64,000 nt of DNA from Solirubrobacter deserti (GTDB lineage Bacteria > Actinomycetota > Thermoleophilia > Solirubrobacterales > Solirubrobacteraceae), in contig NZ_QPKJ02000004.1 of the NCBI RefSeq assembly GCF_003344625.1, positions 186,001 through 250,000 on the forward strand, in the 5' to 3' direction. Shown piece by piece: positions 33,630 to 43,063 of this stretch (its first letter is position 1; every line of letters begins with the position of its first letter). The position numbers and the translations under genes were made by a program. Below the pieces are notes generated by a model that worked only from the letters and a program-made list of their open reading frames with translations, did not search any database and was not told where the DNA came from.

Positions 33630-36099
33630 TCAGCGCGCGATCGGCCTGGGCGGCGGTGTCGTCGACGCAGTGCAGCGGGGCCATGATGCCCTTGCGCGCC
33701 GCCGCCTCCACGCGGCGCAGGCGGGAGGCCAGGCGCGCGATCCCGAAGCCCGCCGAGGGTGAGCGCAGCGCGTGCGCAGCCTCGCGCAGCTCCTCCGGCG
33801 TCCGCGCGGTGGCCAGCCGCTCGAGCCGGCCCGGCAGCTCGGAGTGGTAGACGGCCAGCATCTGGTCGACGAGCGCGCGGCCCCCGAGGTTGTCTGCGAG
33901 CTCGTCGAGCAGCGTGTCGTCGAGCACGGGCGTGATGCGGCGGTCGAGCTCGGTGCGCAGCGCGGGCAGCGAGATCGGCTTGGCCAGGTGGCCGTCCATG
34001 CCCGCCGCGCGGCAGCGCGCGACGTCCTCGGCCGCGGTGTCGGCGGTGAGCGCGAGCATCGGCACCTCGTCGTCGAGCGCGCGGATCCGCTCCGCCGCCT
34101 CCAGACCGCCCATGACCGGCATGCGCAGGTCGAGCAGGACCGCGTCGAAGGACTCGCGGGCGATGCGGTCGACGGCGGCCTGGCCGTGCTCGACGAGCAC
34201 CGTGGTGACCCCGAGGCGCTGCAGCTGCATGCCGATCAGGCGCCGCAGCGCCGCGTCGTCCTCGGCCACCAGCACCTTGCTCGCGGAGAGCGCGGGTGCC
34301 GCCCCGAAGCCCATGTCCGGCGTCGCCTCGCCCGGCTGCAGCGGCAGCTCCAGCGTGAACGCGGAGCCCTCGCCGAGCGTGCTGACGACGGTCACGTCTC
34401 CCTCCATCGCGCGCGCCAGCCGGCGCGCAATGCTCAGGCCGAGGCCGGTGCCCGCCCACGCCCGCGTGTGCGTGCGCGTCCACGGCTCGAACAGCCGCTG
34501 CAGGTCCTCCGCGGCGATGCCGCGGCCCGTGTCGGAGACCGTGATCTTGAGGCGGTCGCCGTCGACGTGGGCGTGGATGCGCGCGTGCCCCTCCTCGGTG
34601 TACTTGACCGCGTTGGAGGCGAGGTTGAGCACGATCTGGCGCACGCGCGCGGGGTCGCCGCGGAGCGCGTCCGGCACGTGCGGGTCCACGTCGACGGTCA
34701 GCTCGAGGTTGCGGCCGCGCAGGCTCGGGCGCAGCACGCCCGCGATCGAGCTCAGCAGGCGGCGCGGGTCGTAGTCGGAAGCCTCGCCCTCCTCGCGCCC
34801 GGCCTCCGCGCGGGAGACGTCGAGCACGTCGCGCAGCAGGCCGGTGAGCGACTGGGCGGCGTCCGAGATCACCTGCGCGAGCTCCTGCTCGTACTTGGGG
34901 AGCCCGGCGTCGACCAGCAGCTCGGCCGCGCCCGCGATGCCCGACAGCGGCGTCTTGATCTCGTGGCTCATCGTGGCCAGGAAGTTGCGCTGCTCCTCCT
35001 CGATGACCTTGAACTGGGTCACGTCGCGGAACGACCACAGACGCCCGCCGTCGGCCAGCGGCACGAAGTCGAAGCCGACGCGGCGCCCGTCCTTGCACTC
35101 GAAGAACACGAACCGGACCGGCTCGCGCGTCTTGCTGATCTCCAGCAGGCGCTCGATCGACGCGTCCGGCTCGGCCAGCAGGCGCCGGATGGCGTCGATG
35201 ACGGGGCGCGGGTCCGCGCCGACGAGCTCCGCCGGGGCGGCCGCGAGCTCGAGCAGCGAGCACGCCTGCTCGTTGATGACGGCGATCTTGCCCAGCTCGT
35301 CGATCATCAGCGTGCCGTTCGGCGTCGCCGCGACGAGCGCCTCGAGCTGGGAGGACAGCTTGCGGCCGCGGTCCTCGGCGGCACGGGTGCGCGTGATGTC
35401 GCGGCCGGTGATCTCGACCGCGATCGCCCTGCCGTTGAGGAAGCGCAGCGTGGCCTGGCCCTGGATCGTGCGGTAGTCGCCGTCACGCGTGCGCAGGCGC
35501 AGCTCGAGCATCTTCGTGCGCGGCTCGTCGGGGCCGGCGTCGGCGAGCGCGGCGCGCAGCGTGGGCACGTCCTCGGGATGGGTCAGCGCGCGCCAGAGGC
35601 GGCCGAGCACCTCGTCCTGGCGCAGGCCGAGCGCCTCGGCCACCGAGGGGCTGGCGTACTCGATGATCCCGGAGGCGTCGAACATCCACACGAGGTCCGG
35701 GGACTCGTCGACGAGCGTGGTGATGCGCGCGGCGGCGCGCGCTTTCGCCTCGGCCTCGGTGATCGGCGTGAAGAGGGAGACGATCAGGCCGTCGGGCGTG
35801 GGCGCCGAGCGCACCGCGACCCACAGCACGTCCTCCTCGTCGAGCGCGATGCCGTACTCCTGGTCGACGCGGCCGTGGGTGCGGGCGACGCGGCGCGCGG
35901 GCAGCTGCTCCTCCGGCAGCACGCCCCCGCCGGGCTGGCGCAGCCAGGACACGTCGGAGGGCGAGCCCACGATCAGCTCCCGCGGTGCGCGCAGCAGCCG
36001 CGCCATCGCGTCGTTGACGTCGACGACGCACCCGTCCGGGTCCCACACCATCAGGCCGTCCTCGAGCACGGACGGCAGCGCGATCGAGACTGCTGTCAC
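33604..36099 (-). CDS. Hybrid sensor histidine kinase (3 PAS, HisKA, HATPase, REC, HPt)
   Basis: An 831-aa soluble kinase with no transmembrane helix. Order: PAS (about 5-115), PAS (125-240; LVDESPDLVWMFDASG), PAS (250-365), HisKA with FLATMSHEIKTPLSG (phosphoacceptor His379), HATPase (N-box LNLASNAVKY, G1 VSDTGRGI, G2 GTGLGLSIARR), REC (LLDLRMP, Asp657) and a C-terminal HPt domain (EAAHALRSPSAGFG, His776). The phosphate would run His379-Asp657-His776 and on to the response regulator, whose stop overlaps this gene's GTG start by 4 nt. The signal is unknown. Confidence 0.93.
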   Translation of the reverse strand: MTAVSIALPSVLEDGLMVWDPDGCVVDVNDAMARLLRAPRELIVGSPSDVSWLRQPGGGVLPEEQLPARRVARTHGRVDQEYGIALDEEDVLWVAVRSAPTPDGLIVSLFTPITEAEAKARAAARITTLVDESPDLVWMFDASGIIEYASPSVAEALGLRQDEVLGRLWRALTHPEDVPTLRAALADAGPDEPRTKMLELRLRTRDGDYRTIQGQATLRFLNGRAIAVEITGRDITRTRAAEDRGRKLSSQLEALVAATPNGTLMIDELGKIAVINEQACSLLELAAAPAELVGADPRPVIDAIRRLLAEPDASIERLLEISKTREPVRFVFFECKDGRRVGFDFVPLADGGRLWSFRDVTQFKVIEEEQRNFLATMSHEIKTPLSGIAGAAELLVDAGLPKYEQELAQVISDAAQSLTGLLRDVLDVSRAEAGREEGEASDYDPRRLLSSIAGVLRPSLRGRNLELTVDVDPHVPDALRGDPARVRQIVLNLASNAVKYTEEGHARIHAHVDGDRLKITVSDTGRGIAAEDLQRLFEPWTRTHTRAWAGTGLGLSIARRLARAMEGDVTVVSTLGEGSAFTLELPLQPGEATPDMGFGAAPALSASKVLVAEDDAALRRLIGMQLQRLGVTTVLVEHGQAAVDRIARESFDAVLLDLRMPVMGGLEAAERIRALDDEVPMLALTADTAAEDVARCRAAGMDGHLAKPISLPALRTELDRRITPVLDDTLLDELADNLGGRALVDQMLAVYHSELPGRLERLATARTPEELREAAHALRSPSAGFGIARLASRLRRVEAAARKGIMAPLHCVDDTAAQADRALTTRLQAAA

Positions 36100-36830
36100 C
36101 GTCCCGCGCCCATCCGGTAGCCGACGCCGCGAACGGTGCAGACGAAGTCCGGAGAGCGGGGATCATCCGCGAGCTTGCGGCGCAGATTGGAGACGTGGAC
36201 GTCGACGAGGTGGTCGTCGCCGAACCAGTTGGGGCCCCACACGCGCTCGAGGAGCTGGGCGCGGCTGAACGCGACGCGCGGCTCGGCGGTGAGGGTGTCG
36301 AGCAGGTCGAACTCGATGCGGGTGAGGTCGAGCGGCTGGCCGTCGAGCGTGACCTCACGAGCGAGCGGGTCGAGCGTGAGCGAGCCGAACGTGCGGCTCG
36401 TCGCGGGCGCGGCGGGAGCGGTCGCGGGGGTGCGCGTCGCGCGGCGCAGCACGGCCTTCACGCGGCCGACGAGCTCGGCGACCGAGAACGGCTTCGTGAC
36501 GTAGTCGTCGGCGCCGGCCTCGAAGCCGACGACCTTGTCGAGCTCGGTGTCCTGGGCCGTGAGCATCAGGACGTGCGCGTCGCTGAAGGAGCGCACGCGG
36601 CGGCAGACCTCCACGCCGTCGATGTCGGGCAGGCCGATGTCGAGGACGATCAGGTCGGGGTGCGTCTGCTCCGCCGCCTGCACCGCGGCCTCGCCGTCGG
36701 CCGCCTGATCGACCTCGAACCCCTGCTGGATCAGCAGGGCGCTGACGAGCATCCGGTTCTCGGCCGCGTCGTCGACGACGAGGGCGCGGGGTGTGGCAGT
36801 GGTGCCGGGCATGGTCTCGGCCACTGTCAT
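36096..36830 (-). CDS. OmpR/PhoB-family response regulator
   Basis: A 244-aa regulator. The receiver has ALVVDDAAENRMLVSALL, phosphoacceptor Asp64 in LIVLDIGLP, and the Lys in DYVTKPFS. A winged-helix DNA-binding domain follows (LTRIEFDLLDTL, RAQLLERVWG, VDVHVSNLRRKL, VCTVRGVGYRMG). It is co-transcribed upstream of the hybrid kinase. The exact start is unclear: the frame is open to a GTG at 36854, and ATG codons at 36830 and 36812 are both possible. It is divergent from matB. Confidence 0.92.
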   Translation of the reverse strand: MTVAETMPGTTATPRALVVDDAAENRMLVSALLIQQGFEVDQAADGEAAVQAAEQTHPDLIVLDIGLPDIDGVEVCRRVRSFSDAHVLMLTAQDTELDKVVGFEAGADDYVTKPFSVAELVGRVKAVLRRATRTPATAPAAPATSRTFGSLTLDPLAREVTLDGQPLDLTRIEFDLLDTLTAEPRVAFSRAQLLERVWGPNWFGDDHLVDVHVSNLRRKLADDPRSPDFVCTVRGVGYRMGAGR

Positions 36831-36858
36831 CGGCACGCGTGAGCGAACCTGCACCGGG

Positions 36859-36864
36859 TAGAAC
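36859..36864 (+). promoter_or_regulatory. -10-like TAGAAC(T) before matB
   Basis: It ends 6 nt before the GTG at 36871 in the divergent region. Confidence 0.25.
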
Positions 36865-36870
36865 TTCCGC

Positions 36871-38253
36871 GTGCTTCTGACAGGTTTGCGCGATCCGGAC
36901 GGGCGCGAGGCGGTGCGGGTGGGGGAGAACGCCCTGAGCTACGAGGCGCTGGCCGCCGCGGCCGGGGCGGTCGCCGCGCGGGTGGAGGGCGCGTCGCGGG
37001 TGGCGGTGGTCGCTCAGACGCGGCTGGAGACCGTGGTGGCGGTGGTCGGCGCGCTGGCCGCCGGGGTGCCGATCGTCCCGATCAACCCGAAGGCGGGTGA
37101 GCGCGAGCTCGAGCACATCCTCTCGGACTCGCAGCCGGACCTGATGCTCGACGACGTGGACCTGTCCGCCGCGGGTCCGTGGCCGAAGGACGAGCCGGAG
37201 GACGAGGCGCCGGCGATCATCGTCTACACCTCGGGCACGACCGGACCGCCGAAGGGCGTCGTGCTGCCGCGGCGCGCGCTGGCCGCGAACCTGGACGCGC
37301 TGTACGACGCGTGGGCCTGGACCGCGGACGACGTGGTCGCGCACGGGCTTCCGCTCTTCCACGTGCACGGGCTGATCCTCGGGACGCTCGGCCCGTTGCG
37401 GCTGGGCGGCGGCGCGTGGCACCTCGGCAAGTTCTCGACCGCGGCGGCCGCGGAGGCGTTGCGCGGGCGCGCGACGATGCTGTTCGGCGTGCCGACCATG
37501 TACCACCGGGCGGCGGCGGACCTGGAAGCGGACCCGGAGCTCGCTGCCGCGTTCGGCGCCGCGCGACTGTTGGTGAGCGGCTCGGCGGCGCTGCCGGCGG
37601 CCGACCACGAGCGGATCCGCGCCGCGTGCGGGCAGGAGCTCGTCGAGCGCTACGGGATGAGCGAGACGCTGATGAACACGGCGATCCGCGCCGACGGCGA
37701 GCGCCGGCCTGGGACGGTGGGCGTGCCGCTGTCCGGCGTCTCGGTGCGGCTCGTGGACGACTCCGGGGCCGAGCTCGACGTGTGGGACGACGAGACCGTG
37801 GGCGAGATCCAGGTCCGCGGATCCAACCTCTTCCTCGAGTACCTCAACCGGCCGGACGCGACGGCGGAGGCGTTCCGGGACGGCTGGTTCGCGACCGGAG
37901 ACGTCGCGACGCGGTCCGCCGACGGCTACATCCGGATCGTGGGCCGGCGCGCGACCGACCTGATCAAGAGCGGCGGCTACAAGATCGGCGCGGGGGAGAT
38001 CGAGAACGCGCTCAACGAGCATCCGGCCGTGGCCGAGTCGGCCGTGACCGGCGAGCCCGACGCGGACCTGGGCGAGCGGATCGTGGCCTGGGTGGTCGTC
38101 GAGGAAGGCGCGTCGCGGCCGTCGGCCGAGGAGCTGGCCGACCACGTCGCGCGGCTGCTCACGCCGCACAAGCGTCCACGCGATGTGCGGTACCTCGACG
38201 CGCTCCCGCGCAACGCGATGGGCAAGGTCACCAAGGCGACGCTGGGCTCATGA
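36871..38253 (+). CDS. matB: Malonyl-CoA synthetase-like acyl-CoA ligase
   Basis: A 460-aa ANL-superfamily enzyme closely resembling Streptomyces MatB throughout. Shared features: VPINPKAGERELEHILSDS, VYTSGTTGPPKGVVLPRRAL, GLPLFHVHGLILG, TMLFGVPTMYHR, RYGMSETLMNT, and the hinge/C-terminal TDLIKSGGYKIGAGEIE. MatB makes malonyl- or methylmalonyl-CoA from the free acid, feeding polyketide or fatty acid synthesis. No matA or decarboxylase gene is next to it. GTG start, divergent from the response regulator. Confidence 0.88.
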   Translation: MLLTGLRDPDGREAVRVGENALSYEALAAAAGAVAARVEGASRVAVVAQTRLETVVAVVGALAAGVPIVPINPKAGERELEHILSDSQPDLMLDDVDLSAAGPWPKDEPEDEAPAIIVYTSGTTGPPKGVVLPRRALAANLDALYDAWAWTADDVVAHGLPLFHVHGLILGTLGPLRLGGGAWHLGKFSTAAAAEALRGRATMLFGVPTMYHRAAADLEADPELAAAFGAARLLVSGSAALPAADHERIRAACGQELVERYGMSETLMNTAIRADGERRPGTVGVPLSGVSVRLVDDSGAELDVWDDETVGEIQVRGSNLFLEYLNRPDATAEAFRDGWFATGDVATRSADGYIRIVGRRATDLIKSGGYKIGAGEIENALNEHPAVAESAVTGEPDADLGERIVAWVVVEEGASRPSAEELADHVARLLTPHKRPRDVRYLDALPRNAMGKVTKATLGS

Positions 38254-38294
38254 AGCGGTAAAGAGCGTCCGGTTCCCGCCGACCACCCGGGGGG

Positions 38295-40100
38295 ATGTTG
38301 AGCAGGCGCACCTTCACGATCGCGAGCGTCGTCGCGTTCGTCGCTCTGGCGGCGGGCCTCGGCATCGCCATGCTGCACCTGCACGCGGACGAGCAGCGCC
38401 AGCGTTACGAGGTCTTCATCGAGCTCGAGTCCAGCGCGAACCGGATCGACGCGCTCGAGTCCGAGGTCAACGCCGAGCGTCGCGTCCCGCTGCGCGCGCA
38501 GGCCGAGCTCAACGGGCTGCTCGACACGACGCGCGCCGACCTCGCGCAGCTGACCCAGGACGGCGCGCACGGTGCCGCCGCGCTGCTGCGCGCCTTCGAC
38601 GGCTACCGGCCCCTGATCGTCGAGGAGTTCGCGCTCATGCGGGCCCGCGACTTCGAACAGGCGGAGCGGATCGACGCGCAGGTCGACTTCGACGCGGTGC
38701 GCGCCGGGTTGCGCGCCGGCGCCGTGCGCTCGCACGACCTCGCGGACCGCACGGACCGCATCTCCTGGATCGGCACCGTGATCGTGCTGATCGCCGCCTT
38801 CACCGGGCTGACCGCGCTGCTCGCCCTGCTCGACCGCGCCGGCCGCCGCCGCGTGCGCGAGGAGGAGCTGCAGGAGCTGGCGTTCACCGACTCGCTGACC
38901 GGCCTCCCGAACCGCGCACGCTTCGAGAACCGGATCGCGGAGGTGCTCGAGGGCGGCGAGGACGCGGTCGTCGCGTTCCTGGACCTGGACGATTTCAAGC
39001 GCGTGAACGATTCGCTCGGGCACGCCGCGGGTGACCGCCTGCTCGAGGTCTGCGGCGAGCGCCTGCGGCACGCGCTGCGCAGCTCTGACACGGTCGCACG
39101 GCTCGGCGGCGACGAGTTCGCGGTGCTGGCCGTCGGCGCGGACAACCCCGACGCGCTCGTCGACCGCCTGTTCGGCGTGCTCGCCGCACCCGTGATGCTG
39201 GAGGGCAAGCGGCTGCATCTGCGCGCGTCGATCGGGATCGCGACGACGGCCTCGGGCTCTGAGCTGCTGCGCAACGCGGACCTCGCGATGTACGCCGCCA
39301 AGGGCAGCGGCACGAACCGCTTCGCGGTCTACACGGCCGACATGCATGTGCACGCGCTGGCGCGGCTGGACCGGCGCGAGGAGCTCGAGCGCGCGATCGA
39401 GAACGAGGAGCTCGTGCTCCACTACCAGCCGATCGTGGACCTGGACCTGGGGCGCGTCGCGGGCTTCGAGGCCCTGGTGCGTTGGCAGCATCCCTCGCGC
39501 GGACTGCTCGGCCCGGGCGAGTTCATCCCGCTGGCCGAGGAGACTGGCCTGATCGTGCCGTTGGGGCGTTGGGTGCTGCGCGAGGCGTGCAAGCAGGCGA
39601 CGAGCTGGGCGGGCGCGCCGTATCTGTCGGTGAACGTGGCCGGCCCGCAGCTCGAGCAGGAGGGCTTCGTCGAGGAGGTCGCCTGCGCGTTGAGCGACGC
39701 GGGCCTGGTGTCTTCGCGCCTGGTTGTGGAGGTCACCGAGTCCTCCTTGGTCGGCGACGCCGAGGCCGAGCGCCTGCAGGCGCTGCGCAAGCTCGGCATC
39801 CGGCTCGCGATCGACGACTTCGGCACCGGCTACTCGTCCTTGTCGTATCTGCGGCGGTTCCCGATGGACGTGCTCAAGATCGACCGCTCCTTCACGCGCG
39901 ACGCGTGCGAGGACAGCGCGCTGCTGCAGGCGATCGTGGCCATGGGCGAGTCGCTCGGGCTCGTGCTCGTGCCGGAGGGCATCGAGACCGAGGAGGTCGC
40001 CGACGAGCTGCGCGCGCTCGGCTGCCGCCTGGGCCAGGGCTACCTGTTCGGCAAGCCCGTGCCCGCGAGCGAGCTGACCGGGATCGCCCTCTCCGCGTAA
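38295..40100 (+). CDS. Membrane GGDEF-EAL bifunctional cyclic-di-GMP enzyme
   Basis: A 601-aa protein. Two transmembrane helices (about 8-27 and 157-179) flank an extracytoplasmic helical sensor region. The GGDEF domain has the intact active site [11 protein letters not shown] (271-275) and the product-inhibition site RSSD (262-265) five residues before it. The EAL domain has [18 protein letters not shown] and [16 protein letters not shown], with the metal and general-base positions intact. Both diguanylate cyclase and phosphodiesterase activities look possible. The ATG has a GGGGGG tract 1-7 nt upstream. Confidence 0.95.
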   Translation: MLSRRTFTIASVVAFVALAAGLGIAMLHLHADEQRQRYEVFIELESSANRIDALESEVNAERRVPLRAQAELNGLLDTTRADLAQLTQDGAHGAAALLRAFDGYRPLIVEEFALMRARDFEQAERIDAQVDFDAVRAGLRAGAVRSHDLADRTDRISWIGTVIVLIAAFTGLTALLALLDRAGRRRVREEELQELAFTDSLTGLPNRARFENRIAEVLEGGEDAVVAFLDLDDFKRVNDSLGHAAGDRLLEVCGERLRHALRSSDTVARLGGDEFAVLAVGADNPDALVDRLFGVLAAPVMLEGKRLHLRASIGIATTASGSELLRNADLAMYAAKGSGTNRFAVYTADMHVHALARLDRREELERAIENEELVLHYQPIVDLDLGRVAGFEALVRWQHPSRGLLGPGEFIPLAEETGLIVPLGRWVLREACKQATSWAGAPYLSVNVAGPQLEQEGFVEEVACALSDAGLVSSRLVVEVTESSLVGDAEAERLQALRKLGIRLAIDDFGTGYSSLSYLRRFPMDVLKIDRSFTRDACEDSALLQAIVAMGESLGLVLVPEGIETEEVADELRALGCRLGQGYLFGKPVPASELTGIALSA

Positions 40101-40135
40101 ACGAACGTTCGGCGCGGCGCGAGCGGCCCGTCGCC

Positions 40136-40141
40136 TACCTT
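40136..40141 (+). promoter_or_regulatory. -10-like TACCTT before the PLL-propeller gene
   Basis: It ends 8 nt before the GTG at 40150; candidate leaderless promoter. Confidence 0.3.
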
Positions 40142-40149
40142 TGTCGGCC

Positions 40150-41283
40150 GTGCTTCGTGCTGCTGCTCTGGTCGTGCTGTGCTTCGCGGCGTTCGCCGGG
40201 TCCGCCTCGGCTGACGTGTTCGACGACAACCCCGCCGCGGTCGCGACCGGTCCCGGCGCGGTGACCGTGTACGTGCGCGGCGCCGACGGCGGGCTGCTCG
40301 CCCGCTCCTCGGCCGACGGTGCCTGGGGTCCGTGGACGGCCGTTCCGGGCCTCGAGGCCGGGTCAGGGCCCGCGGCCGTGCGCTACGGGTCCTCGACGAT
40401 GCTGTTCGTCCGGGGCGCCGCCGACAGCCAGCTGTGGACGAACACGCTCACCGACGGTGCGTGGAGCGGCTGGCTCAGCCTCGGCGGCTCCCTCGTCTCC
40501 GCCCCGGCGGCCGCGCTGCGAGCCGGCAGCACCACCGTCGACGTCGTCGCCCGCGGCACCAACAACCTGATCGTCCGGCGCGAGTTCGTGGGCGGCGGCA
40601 GCGGCTGGGGTCCCTGGGGCGCGCTCAGCACACCCATGACCGCCGGTCCCGCGGCGACCGGCACCGTCTACGAGGGGTTGTCGGCGAGCAACGTCCTCGC
40701 CCGCGGCGAGGACGGCGGCCTGCGCTCGATCCACCTCAACGGCACCGCGCAGCCCTGGGCCGACCTCGGCGGCTTCATCCTCGGCTCACCCGCGAGCGCC
40801 TCCGCCGCCCCGAACGTGATCGACGTCTTCGCCCGCGCCGGCGATTCCACCCTGCACCATCGGCCCGTGTCCGGCGGCGCCTGGCGCCGCGTCGACACGC
40901 AGCGGCTGAGCTCCTCACCCGCCGCCGTGTCCGACACGCCGGGCCGGGAGCTGACCTTCGCCCGTGTCGGCAGCGAGATCTGGACCATGACCGTCACCCG
41001 CGCCGGCACCGACACCCCGGCGTTCGGCCCGTGGTCCTCGCTGGGCGTCCCGAGCCCGCCCGGCCCGCCCGCACCGCCTCCCGGGCCCACGGACACCGAC
41101 ACCGACGCCGACGGCGTCCCCGACCCGGGCGACCGCTGCAGCACCACTCCGGGCGCGCCGAGCCGCTCCGGCTGCCCGGCCGGGCTCCGCGCCGACCCGT
41201 CCATCCGCTACCGCGTCGTGCGCGGCGGCATCCGCGTGGTCGCCTACTACGTCAAGGCCACGCGCGGGCCCGCGTCGTGGTGA
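40150..41283 (+). CDS. Secreted PLL-type beta-propeller (lectin-like) protein, truncated by apparent frameshift
   Basis: A 377-aa exported protein as it stands. Signal peptide LRAAALVVLCFAAFAGSASA. Repeated blades follow, of the type VRGADGGLLARSSADGAWGPW and VRGAADSQLWTNTLTDGAWSGW, resembling the PLL/DUF346 fucose-lectin propeller. A thrombospondin-3-like calcium motif DTDTDADGVPDPGDRC comes next. The frame ends at RVVAYYVKATRGPASW, but sequence in another frame carries on the natural tail. One missing G in the GGG at 41266-41268 would explain this. Confidence 0.75.
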   Translation: MLRAAALVVLCFAAFAGSASADVFDDNPAAVATGPGAVTVYVRGADGGLLARSSADGAWGPWTAVPGLEAGSGPAAVRYGSSTMLFVRGAADSQLWTNTLTDGAWSGWLSLGGSLVSAPAAALRAGSTTVDVVARGTNNLIVRREFVGGGSGWGPWGALSTPMTAGPAATGTVYEGLSASNVLARGEDGGLRSIHLNGTAQPWADLGGFILGSPASASAAPNVIDVFARAGDSTLHHRPVSGGAWRRVDTQRLSSSPAAVSDTPGRELTFARVGSEIWTMTVTRAGTDTPAFGPWSSLGVPSPPGPPAPPPGPTDTDTDADGVPDPGDRCSTTPGAPSRSGCPAGLRADPSIRYRVVRGGIRVVAYYVKATRGPASW

Positions 41284-41498
41284 GTTGCTCGCGCGGCTGC
41301 CGCCGCACGGTGTTGAAGGGCCGCGGCACCACCCGCGCCGTCCGCGTGAGCCGCCTCAACGGCCGCAGGTTGCGCAACGGCACCCGCATCACCGTCACCG
41401 CCTCGATGCCGGGCCGCCTCACCACGACGGTCACCGACCGCGTCACGCGCGGAAGGCGCGTCGAAGGCCGCCCGATCTGCAAGCCGGTCGGCTGCTAG
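41267..41498 (+). pseudogene. Out-of-frame C-terminal tail of the PLL-propeller gene
   Basis: After the GGG run, the +1-shifted frame reads ARVVVSCSRGCRRTVLKG and continues to GRRVEGRPICKPVGC, ending in TAG at 41496-41498. Adding one G restores TRGARVVVSCSRGC. The restored stop overlaps the convergent gene's stop by 4 nt, like other convergent pairs here. This could be a sequence error or a real frameshift. Confidence 0.75.
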
Positions 41499-43063
41499 CG
41501 GCGGCCCGTCTCGATGCTGAACTCGACCGCGGTGTTCGAGCTCCGCGACGCCGAGCGCGCGAGCCGCCGCTTGAGCGTCGTCTTCCTGAAGTCCGCCTGC
41601 CCGGCGTAGCTCAGCGTCAGATACATCGCGCCGGCCGCGCGCAGTGTCGGCGACAGCTTGAGCCGGATCGACCACTTCCCCTGGCGCGGGGTCGTCCGGC
41701 TGCTGCTGAGGATTCGGCCCGAGCGGCTGCGAGCGACGCCCGCCGTGATCCGCGCGGACGCGCCCCGCGCGATCGTGCCGGACAGCGTGAGCGTGGACCC
41801 GGACCGCCGCGCCTTCGTCACCTTCAGCCGCGACGACGGCGCCGGCCCGGAGGGCAGCAGGATCGGCGGGTTCGTGTCCAGGACCCGCGGCGACCGCTGC
41901 ACCGACGTGTCCACCGGAACCGTGGCGTGCCGGCTCGGATCGGCGTTCCCGGCTTCGTCCTCCAACCACACGCGCAGGGCGTACTTGCCTGCGGGCAGGC
42001 TCAGCTTCTCCACCGGGGTCCGTACGCGCTGTGCAGCCTGACACGTCTGCACGGGCGCCTCCTCGCAGATCGCATAGCGGGCCGCCACGACCGGGGCGGC
42101 CGTGCCTTGATCCCCGTTGGTCCAGGCCAGCGCGTAGGTCCCGTTCTCGTCGGGCGTGAGGCTCAACCCGCTCGGCGCCACGGGCGCCGTGCGGTCCACC
42201 CGAATCGTCCCGGTCGTGGCCGCGGGCTGGTCCGCAGCGTCGGTGGCGACCACCTTCAGCTCATGCGTCCCGTCCGGCACCTTCGCGGTGTCGAGCACGA
42301 AGGTCTCGTTCATCGAGCCCTGGCACGGCTGCATCCGCGTGTAGTCGCACGCGCCGGCCTTGCTGGCGAGCTCGTTGTTGCCCGCAAACAGCCGCATCGT
42401 CCGAATCCCGCTCGCGTCGCTGGCCGACACCGAAACCGAGTCGGTCCCGCGATGCCACCCGGCATCGCTGAAGCTCCCGCTCAGCGCCGAGACACTCGGC
42501 GGCGCGGGATCCTCGATCTGCAAGGTGGCCTGGTACACGGCGATCAGAGCTCGGTGTTCGTTGGTGCCGTTCGTGCACCCGCCGCTCGTGCCGCATGCGA
42601 CGCGGAACGTGACGGCTCTCGTCCGGAGGTCGTCGAATTGCGCTGTGTTCGCCCGACCCGACGCCGCGGGGGCTCCGCGTTCACAGGAGACGAGGTACCA
42701 AGGAACGTCACAGGAATCGAGGACGACCCCTTCGTCGGTGACGATCTCGGCGCGCCAATCCCACCATCGGCTCAGGTGCCGGGAGACCGTCATGCGCCGA
42801 ATCACCGTCGACGGCGGTGCTGCGACTCGCCAGGACGCCGCAGAACCGTGCGAGCTCGCGCCGCGACCACGCGCATCACCGGCGAAGAACCCGGCTCCCG
42901 GACAACTCGCCGAGGACAGCGTTCCGGTCGACGATGTGCTCGTCCAGCTGGTGTCGGTTGCGCCGGACGTGCAAGCGCGGACCTCATACACCTGGGCGCC
43001 GCTCTTCGCCGGCAAGAGGCATGCGCTGAGCGCACACGCGATGAGCACGATCGCGCGCCTCAT
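41495..43063 (-). CDS. Secreted protein with Ig-like/fibronectin-like domains
   Basis: A 522-aa exported protein, third in an operon with the subtilase. The signal peptide is RRAIVLIACALSACLLPAKSGA. A Cys-rich N-terminal domain (VRACTSG, YLVSCERG, FRVACGTSGGC) is followed by a Bacterial Ig-like domain (SVSASDASGIRTMRLFAGNN, GTHELKVVATDAADQPA), an Fn3-like region and a basic C-terminal beta domain (SGSTLTLSGTIARGASARI). The ATG at 43063 overlaps the subtilase stop by ATGA. The three proteins of this operon share a domain style, so they may act on the cell surface together. Function unknown. Confidence 0.7.
   Translation of the reverse strand: MRRAIVLIACALSACLLPAKSGAQVYEVRACTSGATDTSWTSTSSTGTLSSASCPGAGFFAGDARGRGASSHGSAASWRVAAPPSTVIRRMTVSRHLSRWWDWRAEIVTDEGVVLDSCDVPWYLVSCERGAPAASGRANTAQFDDLRTRAVTFRVACGTSGGCTNGTNEHRALIAVYQATLQIEDPAPPSVSALSGSFSDAGWHRGTDSVSVSASDASGIRTMRLFAGNNELASKAGACDYTRMQPCQGSMNETFVLDTAKVPDGTHELKVVATDAADQPAATTGTIRVDRTAPVAPSGLSLTPDENGTYALAWTNGDQGTAAPVVAARYAICEEAPVQTCQAAQRVRTPVEKLSLPAGKYALRVWLEDEAGNADPSRHATVPVDTSVQRSPRVLDTNPPILLPSGPAPSSRLKVTKARRSGSTLTLSGTIARGASARITAGVARSRSGRILSSSRTTPRQGKWSIRLKLSPTLRAAGAMYLTLSYAGQADFRKTTLKRRLARSASRSSNTAVEFSIETGRR

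Noticed and set aside
33548..36358. Alternative long frames over the histidine kinase and response regulator
   Set aside because: They are shadow frames; the PAS, HisKA, REC and winged-helix motifs are all in the reported frames.
40102..40111. CGAACGTTCG as an SOS (LexA) box
   Set aside because: The actinobacterial box has four spacer bases between the GAAC and GTTC halves; this one has none.
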